From: Croceicoccus sp.
Lineage (GTDB): Bacteria > Pseudomonadota > Alphaproteobacteria > Sphingomonadales > Sphingomonadaceae
DNA: 5,464 nucleotides
Direction of reading: 5' to 3'
Assembly: GCA_029936705.1 (NCBI GenBank)
Contig: JAPYSD010000275.1
Span: 1-5,464 of the forward strand
A program made the position numbers and the translations under genes. The notes beneath the pieces are model-generated. The model did no database searches, was not told the DNA's origin, and saw only the letters and a program-made list of their open reading frames with translations. Positions 1-5,343 of the stretch are shown here, piece by piece (position 1 is the first letter of the stretch; every line of letters begins with the position of its first letter).

Positions 1-309
1 GGTCGCCTGCTCCATGTCCATGCGGAAATAGCGCTTGAGCACCATAACGACGAATTCCATCGGCGTGTAATCGTCGTTGAGCATCAGCACCTTGAACTGG
101 CTGGGCTTCTTGGGCTTGGCGCGCGTGCGGGTGGCGATGCCAACCTGTCCCGCGCCGCCCTTGTCGCCGCCCGATGGATCGTCGCCGTCTTCATCGGCGC
201 AAACCGGCGTGAAAGGCGCACCGGCGTGCGCGTCGCGGTCGGCCAGGGCACCGTCGGCGGCCGTATTCCGTTCGGCCGGATAGGAATCGGTTCGGAAAGG
301 CATCATCAT
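1..309 (-). CDS. clpS: ATP-dependent Clp protease adaptor ClpS (partial, C-terminus outside window)
   Basis: ClpS delivers N-degron substrates (destabilising N-terminal residues) to the ClpAP protease in the cytoplasm. The 103 visible residues end in the family's signature block: FKVLMLNDDYTPMEFV at about residues 72-87, followed by VLKRYFRMDMEQAT. N78, D79 and D80 correspond to the acidic pocket that holds the substrate alpha-amino group. The rest of the core, including the conserved His and the C-terminal strands, lies beyond the window edge. The first ~70 residues are low-complexity, acidic and glycine-rich, then basic (RTRAKPKKP). This is longer than I recall for Caulobacter ClpS, where the equivalent Asn is about residue 47. 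The start is a run of three in-frame ATGs (301-309) with no clear Shine-Dalgarno; the outermost is given. No other in-frame ATG or GTG lies between this run and the core. The gene lies downstream of the phasin gene on the same strand, separated by a terminator. Identity is firm; the exact start is not. Confidence 0.93.
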   Translation of the reverse strand, partial: MMMPFRTDSYPAERNTAADGALADRDAHAGAPFTPVCADEDGDDPSGGDKGGAGQVGIATRTRAKPKKPSQFKVLMLNDDYTPMEFVVMVLKRYFRMDMEQAT

Positions 310-338
310 TCGGCAGAATATCGTATCGGGTGCCCGCC

Positions 339-368
339 ATACAAGAGGCGGTTGTGCCGCGATGTCAA
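339..368 (-). promoter_or_regulatory. Putative sigma-70-type promoter of clpS
   Basis: Read on the minus strand, a perfect -35 hexamer TTGACA (363-368) is followed after 18 nt by TTGTAT (339-344). The predicted transcription start is near 332, giving a leader of about 25 nt before the ATG run at 301-309. The -35 is convincing and the -10 weak (3 of 6 consensus matches). It lies downstream of the phasin terminator, so clpS would have its own transcript. Confidence 0.5.
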
Positions 369-400
369 CCGATAGGTCACGCGGCGTACCGGGCGGCACG

Positions 401-434
401 AAAAAGGGCCGGATACGTCACGCGTACCCGGCCC
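401..434 (-). terminator. Rho-independent terminator of the phasin gene
   Basis: On the minus strand the RNA forms a 12-bp stem, arms 423-434 and 406-417, with one G-U pair and an otherwise perfect match (GGGCCGGGTACG against CGTATCCGGCCC). The loop is 5 nt (418-422) and is followed directly by five U (401-405). It lies 50 nt past the phasin stop codon and upstream of the clpS promoter. On the plus strand the same element has an A-C mismatch and a poorer T tract, which supports the minus direction. Confidence 0.9.
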
Positions 435-483
435 GTTTCGGTCATCCGCGCGGGGCGCGAACGAACATCTGAAAGGCCTGCAA

Positions 484-1509
484 TCAGGCGGCCTTGATCT
501 TTTCCATGGCGAGGCTCATGCGCGTCGACAGCGGCTGCGAGGCGTCATTGGCCAGCTTCAGCATCGCTTCGGTGTTCTTCGACGACATGGCGACGGCCTT
601 GTCGAAGTTCTTGCGAAGCAGCGCGCTCTGCATCTGGAAGAAATCGGTCGGCGACTTCACCGATGCCATTTCCTTAACCTCGGCAGTCATGGACTCGAAC
701 TCGGACTTGCTGTCGGCGACAGCAGCCTTGCCCATTTCCTGCATGCCGGCAGCGAAGATCTTGCTGGCTTCAACCATGGCTTCGAAATTGCCCTTGGTAA
801 ACTCGCCTGCTTCCTTGAACATTTCACAGCTCTTCTTGTAGGCGTCCTGCGACTTGGCGGTCATTTCCGCCATGGCGCTCTGGAACGACTTCGTCATCAT
901 TTCAGCGTCGGTCATCTTTACGAACTCCTGCGTGATATCTGGTTTTCTTGCTGGCGGAATAGGGGAAGTCTTGGTCGAACTGTCCGGATCCGCCTTGTCG
1001 GGGGCCGGGACGGCCGGGGTCTTGGCGGCCAGCGGCGCCTCGTCCTTTGGCCGTGAAGCAATCTCGGGCTCGCGCTGTTCCGGCTCGGCCGGCTTGGCGG
1101 GCGATTCGGCCGCAGCGGGCTCGGCCGCATCGGTCTGCGATTCTGCCGGTGCTTCGGCCAGCGCCTCGTCCTTCGCCGCGGCGATCGCCTGGGTGGATGC
1201 TTCCACCTTCAGCGTGTCGGTGTCGGGCGTCGGCAGTTCGGCGGGCTTGTCGGCGCCGTTTGCGAACTTCGCGGCCGCCTGCTGAACCGGCTTCGGTTCG
1301 CGCTTGTCGGCGGTCAGCTTCCCTGCCGCGGGCTTGGCGCCGGGTTTGTGCGCCATGGTCTTCGCAGCCGCAGGCTTCTTCACGGCGGGCTTTTCAGCCG
1401 CAGCCTTGCGCACGGGGGTCTTCCGCGCCGCGCCCTTCCTGGGCGAAGCCTTGCCAGCCGCGGCCTGATTGGCCTTGGGAGCGTTCTTGTCCTGCTTGTC
1501 GTCTGCCAT
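484..1509 (-). CDS. phaP: Phasin (PHA granule-associated protein) with histone-H1-like N-terminal tail
   Basis: Phasins coat PHA granules and control their size and number. The 341-residue product has three parts. Residues ~1-75 are Lys/Ala/Pro-rich, with about 20 Lys/Arg in 74 and a Lys at every fifth position from K20 to K55, as in histone-H1-like DNA-binding tails. Residues ~76-190 form a Pro/Ala/Glu linker likely to be disordered. Residues ~195-341 are a helical phasin domain: MTKSFQSAMAEM, then SCEMFKEAGEFTKGNFEAMV, then VKSPTDFFQMQSALLRKNFD. Typical small phasins are only about as long as this last part. I chose the ATG at 1507-1509 because GAGG (1519-1522) lies 9 nt upstream; an in-frame GTG at 1516-1518 would touch that site. 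It follows phaC on the same strand after 232 bp and has its own promoter and terminator. An internal start at 913-915 is possible. The phasin assignment is strong; DNA binding by the tail is inferred from composition. Confidence 0.88.
   Translation of the reverse strand: MADDKQDKNAPKANQAAAGKASPRKGAARKTPVRKAAAEKPAVKKPAAAKTMAHKPGAKPAAGKLTADKREPKPVQQAAAKFANGADKPAELPTPDTDTLKVEASTQAIAAAKDEALAEAPAESQTDAAEPAAAESPAKPAEPEQREPEIASRPKDEAPLAAKTPAVPAPDKADPDSSTKTSPIPPARKPDITQEFVKMTDAEMMTKSFQSAMAEMTAKSQDAYKKSCEMFKEAGEFTKGNFEAMVEASKIFAAGMQEMGKAAVADSKSEFESMTAEVKEMASVKSPTDFFQMQSALLRKNFDKAVAMSSKNTEAMLKLANDASQPLSTRMSLAMEKIKAA
913..929 (-). promoter_or_regulatory. Possible internal ribosome-binding site and start within the phasin gene
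   Basis: On the minus strand AGGAG (925-929) precedes an in-frame ATG (913-915, Met199 of the long form) by 9 nt. That is the same spacing as at the main start, with a better match to anti-SD. Initiation here would give a 143-residue protein consisting of the phasin domain alone, a normal phasin size. The region is locally AT-rich. Whether it is used cannot be seen from sequence. Confidence 0.45.
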
Positions 1510-1518
1510 GGCAAACAC

Positions 1519-1522
1519 CTCG
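1519..1522 (-). promoter_or_regulatory. Ribosome-binding site deciding the phasin start
   Basis: GAGG on the minus strand, 9 nt upstream of the ATG at 1507-1509. It abuts the in-frame GTG at 1516-1518, which argues against that longer start. Confidence 0.65.
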
Positions 1523-1593
1523 CGTTCTCAGTCCGGGGGGGTTTTCTCCCTCGTGCCGATCCGGAGAATTGGCTGTAGCCCGGCACGTTCATC

Positions 1594-1606
1594 GCACGAT
1601 TCGTGC
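1594..1606. repeat. 13-bp perfect palindrome in the phasin leader
   Basis: GCACGA-T-TCGTGC is a perfect dyad with 6-bp arms around one central base. It sits about +10 to +22 from the predicted phasin transcription start. A wider alternative pairing, ATCGCA (1591-1596) with TGCGAT (1607-1612), overlaps it. It could be an operator or a leader hairpin; no family is recognised. Confidence 0.4.
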
Positions 1607-1612
1607 TGCGAT

Positions 1613-1626
1613 GTTGCAGTGCACAA
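1613..1626. promoter_or_regulatory. PhaR-like operator overlapping the phasin -10 box
   Basis: This contains TGCAGTGCACAA (1615-1626), an exact 12-nt copy of the core of the perfect palindrome at 1657-1675, 47 bp away; here the left arm is degenerate (GTTGCA). It covers the -10 hexamer (1623-1628) and the predicted start site, an ideal repressor position. PhaR repressors of PHA genes are known to bind TGC-rich dyads upstream of phasin genes. The match to PhaR is inference. Confidence 0.6.
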
Positions 1627-1651
1627 TAAAGGGTCGGAAAGCCCCCGTCAA
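1623..1651 (-). promoter_or_regulatory. Phasin gene promoter (sigma-70 type)
   Basis: On the minus strand, TTGACG (1646-1651) and TATTGT (1623-1628) are separated by exactly 17 nt, with 5/6 and 4/6 consensus matches. The predicted start is near 1616, giving a leader of about 107 nt before the ATG at 1507-1509. TGC-rich repeats lie over the -10 and immediately upstream of the -35, pointing to a repressible promoter. Confidence 0.75.
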
Positions 1652-1656
1652 CGAAT

Positions 1657-1675
1657 TTTTGTGCAGTGCACAAAA
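1657..1675. promoter_or_regulatory. PhaR-like operator: perfect 19-bp palindrome upstream of the phasin -35
   Basis: TTTTGTGCA-G-TGCACAAAA has 9-bp arms around a single base and ends 5 bp upstream of the phasin -35 hexamer. A 19-bp perfect dyad in GC-rich DNA is very unlikely by chance, and its core is repeated over the -10. The best candidate ligand is PhaR, the PHA-responsive repressor, by analogy with TGC-rich sites before phasin genes in other proteobacteria. Confidence 0.7.
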
Positions 1676-1741
1676 GTCGGACTAGACTTGCAGCATAAAA
1701 TCTGAAACCTGATTCGACTTGCGCCGGAATACGCTGCCGGA

Positions 1742-3757
1742 TCAGCTCTTTACATAGCGGCCCGGCGCGTCCTCGATAACCTTGTCGCCGCGCCCGCCGG
1801 GCTTGCGCTTGCCGGCCACCTTGACTTCCTCCGCGTCGATTTCGCGAAGCCACGACTTCCAGTGATTCCACCAGCTGCCGGGTGTTTCGACCGCTTGCTC
1901 GACAAAGGATTCTAAGCTGTCGGGCAGTTCCCGATCATCCGCCTCGCCGTCTGGGCGGGGGAGGGTCCAGAACTGGTATTTCTTCGCTTCGGGCGGATTG
2001 ACCACCCCGGCGATATGACCCGAGCCGGCCAGCATGAACTCCAACGGCCCAGAAAACTGCTGCGTCAGCTTCCACACGCTTTTCGCCGGGGCGATGTGAT
2101 CCTCGCGGCCTGCCTGGATGAAGCTGGGCGTTTTAACCTTGTGCAGATCGATCGGCGTGCCGTTCAGCGTGATCGCATCGGGCTCGACCAGCAGGTTCTC
2201 ATGATAGAGCTTACGCAGATACTCGCGGTGGAACCGCGCGGGCAGGTTGGTGCCGTGCCCGTTCCAGTAGAGCAGGTCGAACGGCTTGTACTCCTCGCCT
2301 AGCAAATAGTTGTTGATCACATAGGCCCATAGCAGGTCGGGACTGCGCAGCAGGTTGAACGCCAGGCTAAGGTAGCGTCCGTCGACGAAACCCTCGGTCG
2401 CCAGCGAATCCACCGCCGCCAATTGCTGCTCGTCGATGAAGGCCTTCAGCTCGCCCGCTTCGGAAAAATCGACCTGTGCGGTGAAATAGGTGGCGGAGGC
2501 GACCTTGTCCGCCTCTCCGCGACGCGCCAGCATCGCCAGCGTCGCCGCAAGCGTCGTGCCCGCCACGCAATAGCCGATCGCGTGAACCGCGGGGACGTCC
2601 AGCCGCTCGCGTATCACGTCGATCGCCTCGACCTGTGCAGCGGCGTAATCCTCCCACCCGATATCGGCCATCGACGGGTCGGCCGATTTCCAGCTGACCA
2701 TGAACGTGCTGATCCCCTGGTCGAGGCAGTATTTCACGAAGCTCTTCTTTGGGGTGAGGTCGAGAATGTAGAACCGGTTGATCCACGGGGGGAAGATCAC
2801 CAGCGGCACCGAAAGCACCTTTTCGGTCGTCGGCGTGTACTGGATCAGCTGGAACAGCGGCGTCTCATGCACCACCTTGCCGGGTGTCGCGGCGATATTC
2901 TCGCCAATGGTAAAGGCGTTGTTGTCGGTATGGGTCAGCTGGCCCGCCTGCAGATCGGCCAGAAAATGCGACATGCCCTTGACCAGGTTCTCGCCGCCCG
3001 TTTCCAACGTGCGCGCAATCACGACCGGGTTAGTCAGCGGGAAATGCGCGGGCGACATCGCCTCGGTCAGCAGGCGGGTGAAGAACGACAGCTGCATCTT
3101 GCGGTCGTCGGGAAGCCCCTCGGCCCTGGCGGCGGCGTCCATGATCTGGTCCGCCGCCATCAGATAGGCCTGGTGCAGCATCGCGAAAATCGGGTTGTCG
3201 CGCCACTGCGGATCGGCAAAGCGGCGGTCCGACCGGGGCAGGGCCAGCGTACCCGCCGCCTTGCCGGGTTCGGCGCCCGCCGCCATGAACTGGCCGATCA
3301 TCGTTTCCCACAGCGCCAGCGTGTCGATGAAGGCGCGATTGGCGGCGTCGCCCTCGTTCGGGGTGAAGCGCGCCATCCATTGCCCGGCCAACTCCATCCA
3401 GCGCGAAGGATCGGCGAAACCGCTGGCGGCCATCGCGGGGTTCTCGCGCGCGAAATCCTGCCACATCCGGGTCAGCCGGCCCACGACGTCGTCCCAGTCG
3501 GTCGGTGCTGCCTGCGATGCCTTTGCGCTATCGGTTTCAGCCGAGGCCTGCGCGGGGAAGAACGCGTCCATCATCTGCTGCGCAGCCTGCGACTGCATTG
3601 CGATCATGTCGCGCATCGGCCCTTCCATCAGCGGCGCGAACGGCCCGGCGAACAATGACGTCGGCAGGGCGTAGGGCGCCTGCGGGGCATCCGATTCGCC
3701 TGGCGATGCCCCCGCCTTGCTGCCGCTGCCTGTGCCGTTCTGCTGTCTGGTGGCCAT
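1742..3757 (-). CDS. phaC: Class I poly(3-hydroxyalkanoate) synthase PhaC
   Basis: PhaC polymerises (R)-3-hydroxyacyl-CoA, typically 3-hydroxybutyryl-CoA, into PHA at the granule surface, releasing CoA. The 671-residue product has a low-complexity N-terminus (~1-35), the synthase N-terminal domain (ADPQWRDNPIF at 181-191, DAMSPA-like EAMSPAHFPLTNP at 232-244, FPPWINRFYILDL at 322-334) and an alpha/beta-hydrolase core. The triad is visible: C397 in GYCVAGTT, D553 in GREDHIAP, H581 in GSGHIAGVVNPP. The Asp-His spacing of 28 matches Cupriavidus necator (D480, H508). The C-terminus ends APGRYVKS, also like the C. necator enzyme. It is longer than the ~590 residues of that enzyme, from extra N-terminal sequence and a basic linker (~646-659). 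The nucleophile motif is G-Y-C-V-A, not the textbook G-X-C-X-G. GGAA lies 7 nt upstream of the chosen ATG. The phasin gene follows on the same strand; I see no clear terminator between them. Confidence 0.97.
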   Translation of the reverse strand: MATRQQNGTGSGSKAGASPGESDAPQAPYALPTSLFAGPFAPLMEGPMRDMIAMQSQAAQQMMDAFFPAQASAETDSAKASQAAPTDWDDVVGRLTRMWQDFARENPAMAASGFADPSRWMELAGQWMARFTPNEGDAANRAFIDTLALWETMIGQFMAAGAEPGKAAGTLALPRSDRRFADPQWRDNPIFAMLHQAYLMAADQIMDAAARAEGLPDDRKMQLSFFTRLLTEAMSPAHFPLTNPVVIARTLETGGENLVKGMSHFLADLQAGQLTHTDNNAFTIGENIAATPGKVVHETPLFQLIQYTPTTEKVLSVPLVIFPPWINRFYILDLTPKKSFVKYCLDQGISTFMVSWKSADPSMADIGWEDYAAAQVEAIDVIRERLDVPAVHAIGYCVAGTTLAATLAMLARRGEADKVASATYFTAQVDFSEAGELKAFIDEQQLAAVDSLATEGFVDGRYLSLAFNLLRSPDLLWAYVINNYLLGEEYKPFDLLYWNGHGTNLPARFHREYLRKLYHENLLVEPDAITLNGTPIDLHKVKTPSFIQAGREDHIAPAKSVWKLTQQFSGPLEFMLAGSGHIAGVVNPPEAKKYQFWTLPRPDGEADDRELPDSLESFVEQAVETPGSWWNHWKSWLREIDAEEVKVAGKRKPGGRGDKVIEDAPGRYVKS

Positions 3758-3967
3758 TAGCTCGTTCCGTCTTGCGCGCCATGCTGGCTGTCACCTGTCA
3801 TGGTGGTGCCTGCGCAGCAAAATGGCAACTGGATCATGGATTTCTGAAACATCGCGGCGCGATTTGCCTTGCGATAGGCATATTCTGCAAGCATGGGCAG
3901 GCTACGCGGGTTCTGCCCGAAACGGCGGATATTCGCCCGCGCCTTCACGCCAATGGATAAGAGAGAG
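3758..3967. promoter_or_regulatory. Divergent intergenic region between phaC and the aminotransferase gene
   Basis: This 210-bp stretch must hold the start signals of both divergent genes, yet I find no convincing -35/-10 pair for either. It contains a 13-bp perfect palindrome ATCGCG-G-CGCGAT (3851-3863), an adjacent dyad TGCCT-N6-AGGCA (3865-3880), a dyad GGGCAG-N12-CTGCCC (3895-3918), and a short TGC-rich palindrome CTGCGCAG (3810-3817). In-frame ATGs at 3893 and 3953 extend the aminotransferase frame but are judged to be leader. Confidence 0.4.
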
Positions 3968-5158
3968 ATGAGTCAGGATTTCTACCGCATCAAGCGCCTT
4001 CCCCCCTATGTCATCGCAGAGGTGAACGACATGCGGGCCGCGGCGCGTCGAGCGGGCAATGACATCATCGACCTCGGCATGGGCAACCCGGACCTGCCGC
4101 CGCCGCCGCACGTGATAGACAAGCTGTGCGAAGTGGCGCGCAAGGGTGACGCGCACGGCTATTCCCAGTCCAAGGGTATCCCCGGCCTGCGCCGCGCCCA
4201 GGCGAACTATTACGCCAAGCGCTTCAATGTCGAGCTTGATCCCGAGCGCGAGATCGTCGTGACCATGGGGTCGAAGGAAGGGCTCGCCAGCCTCGCCACT
4301 GCGATTACCGCGCCGGGCGACGTGGTGATGGCGCCCAATCCCTCGTACCCGATCCACACCTTTGGCTTCATCATCGCGGGCGCGACCATCCGCGAGGTGC
4401 CGACGACCCCGGACGATCGGTACTGGAAGGCGCTAGAATCCGCGATGCGCCACACCGTGCCGCGCCCGACCGTCCTGATCGTCAACTACCCGTCGAACCC
4501 CACGGCGGAAACGGTCGACCTCGCCTTCTACGAGCGGCTGGTGGCCTGGGCGAAGGAGAACAATGTCTGGATCGTCTCCGACCTTGCCTATTCGGAGCTG
4601 TATTACGACGGCAATCCGACGCGTTCGATCCTGGAGGTGCCGGGCGCCAAGGATGTCGCGGTCGAGTTTACCTCGATGTCCAAGACCTATTCGATGGCGG
4701 GCTGGCGCATGGGATTCGCCGTCGGCAACCGCGAGCTGATCGCGGCGCTGACCCGCGTGAAGAGCTACCTCGACTATGGCGCGTTTACCCCGATCCAGGC
4801 CGCGGCCTGTGCGGCGCTGAACGGGCCACAGGACATCGTCGAGAAGAACCGCAACCTCTACCAGGCGCGCCGCGACGTCATGGTCGAGGCGTTCGGCCGC
4901 GCCGGCTGGGAAATCCCGCCGCCGCCCGCGTCGATGTTCGCCTGGGCCCCGCTGCCGCCCGCCCTGCGCGAGATGGGCAGCCTGGAGTTTTCCAAGCAGC
5001 TCCTCACCCATGCCGAGGTCGCGGTCGCACCCGGCGTCGGTTACGGCGAACAGGGCGAGGGCTTCGTGCGCATCGCCATGGTCGAGAACGAGCAGCGGCT
5101 GCGCCAAGCCGCCCGCAATATCAAGCGCTGGTTCCGCTCGATGGGGATGGACGTCTGA
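3968..5158 (+). CDS. alaC: PLP-dependent class I/II aminotransferase, alanine transaminase AlaC type
   Basis: This fold-type I aminotransferase most likely interconverts pyruvate plus glutamate with alanine plus 2-oxoglutarate in the cytoplasm. The 396-residue product follows E. coli AlaC (YfdZ) closely along its length: FYRIKRLPPYV at the start, GMGNPDLPPP at 37-46, HGYSQSKGIPGLRRA at 63-77, MGSKEGLA at 100-107, NPSYPIH at 124-130. Cofactor residues are visible: N177 in NYPSNPT, D205 and Y208 in SDLAYSE, the Schiff-base lysine K239 in TSMSKTYSMAGWRMGF, and R247. R368 in GFVRIA is the expected substrate-carboxylate arginine. Homologues are sometimes annotated LL-diaminopimelate aminotransferase, so substrate is less certain than family. 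I chose the ATG at 3968 because conserved homology begins there and AAGAGAG (3959-3965) lies just upstream. Earlier ATGs add only a basic, non-homologous stretch. It is divergent from phaC and followed by two tRNA genes. Confidence 0.92.
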   Translation: MSQDFYRIKRLPPYVIAEVNDMRAAARRAGNDIIDLGMGNPDLPPPPHVIDKLCEVARKGDAHGYSQSKGIPGLRRAQANYYAKRFNVELDPEREIVVTMGSKEGLASLATAITAPGDVVMAPNPSYPIHTFGFIIAGATIREVPTTPDDRYWKALESAMRHTVPRPTVLIVNYPSNPTAETVDLAFYERLVAWAKENNVWIVSDLAYSELYYDGNPTRSILEVPGAKDVAVEFTSMSKTYSMAGWRMGFAVGNRELIAALTRVKSYLDYGAFTPIQAAACAALNGPQDIVEKNRNLYQARRDVMVEAFGRAGWEIPPPPASMFAWAPLPPALREMGSLEFSKQLLTHAEVAVAPGVGYGEQGEGFVRIAMVENEQRLRQAARNIKRWFRSMGMDV

Positions 5159-5216
5159 TCTGGCGGCAAATGTTCCATGCGCCCTTTCCCCGATTGCCAG
5201 ACGAGGCGAAGGGCGC
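5159..5216 (+). repeat. Interleaved inverted repeats after the aminotransferase gene
   Basis: GCGCCCTT (5179-5186) is the exact reverse complement of AAGGGCGC (5209-5216), and TCTGGC (5159-5164) is that of GCCAGA (5196-5201). The pairs interleave, so both can form together only as a pseudoknot. There is no U tract, so a standard intrinsic terminator is not supported. The right-hand arms overlap the putative tRNA-Cys promoter. Confidence 0.35.
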
Positions 5217-5222
5217 TAGGGG
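5194..5222 (+). promoter_or_regulatory. Putative promoter of tRNA-Cys
   Basis: TTGCCA (5194-5199) is followed after 17 nt by TAGGGG (5217-5222), then a GC-rich discriminator region. The -35 matches consensus at 5 of 6; the -10 is weak but such G-rich boxes are plausible for sphingomonad stable-RNA genes (inference). The predicted start near 5229 leaves a leader of about 16 nt. Confidence 0.38.
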
Positions 5223-5244
5223 CGCTTGCCTACACCACATGAGG

Positions 5245-5318
5245 GGCCCGATGGCGGAGTGGTGACGCAGCGGACTGCAAATCCGTATACGCCGGTTCGA
5301 TTCCGGCTCGGGCCTCCA
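5245..5318 (+). tRNA. tRNA-Cys (anticodon GCA)
   Basis: A 74-nt cloverleaf. The acceptor GGCCCGA (5245-5251) pairs perfectly with TCGGGCC (5308-5314). The anticodon stem GCGGA/TCCGT encloses loop CTGCAAA with anticodon GCA at 5277-5279. The T arm GCCGG-TTCGATT-CCGGC is perfect. The discriminator is T (5315), as expected for cysteine, and CCA is encoded (5316-5318). The D stem has three pairs plus a G-A mismatch, which is tolerable for tRNA-Cys. This reads UGC and UGU codons. Confidence 0.97.
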
Positions 5319-5343
5319 TCGCCGGTTTAGGCATTTTTGCGTC

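Noticed and set aside
77..283. A 68-codon plus-strand frame opposite clpS
   Set aside because: Opposite conserved ClpS core and extension; the translation has no recognisable features.
1510..1518. GTG start of the phasin three codons upstream
   Set aside because: It is immediately adjacent to the GAGG ribosome-binding site, leaving no spacing; the ATG at 1507-1509 has 9 nt.
1047..1685. A 212-codon plus-strand frame across the phasin N-terminus and promoter
   Set aside because: Arg/Pro/Ser-rich translation with no domain; it runs through the phasin promoter and operators and is opposite the lysine-rich tail, whose GC-rich codons keep other frames open.
1676..1741. Terminator after phaC
   Set aside because: Only 4-bp stems and no hairpin followed by a U tract on the minus strand; phaC transcripts may run into the phasin gene.
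2423..3658. A 411-codon open frame on the plus strand, antisense to phaC
   Set aside because: It lies wholly opposite a confidently identified phaC. The translation is Arg/Gly/His-rich with no recognisable domain, typical of antisense frames in GC-rich coding DNA.
3810..3817. CTGCGCAG upstream of phaC as a PhaR site for autoregulated phaC
   Set aside because: Only an 8-bp palindrome without the TGCAGTGCACAA core or A/T flanks; expected often by chance in GC-rich DNA.
3893..3967. Longer aminotransferase start (adds 25 residues) or the middle ATG at 3953
   Set aside because: The added residues are basic and do not match the family start; no ribosome-binding site precedes 3893 or 3953, whereas a purine-rich AAGAGAG precedes 3968.
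4433..5107. A 224-codon minus-strand frame inside the aminotransferase gene
   Set aside because: Antisense shadow; His/Arg/Gly-rich translation without homology, no ribosome-binding site noted.
5319..5343. Intrinsic terminator after tRNA-Cys
   Set aside because: There is a T5 run at 5334-5338, but the only adjacent stem (GCCT/AGGC) is 4 bp and uses the tRNA 3' end; not enough to call.
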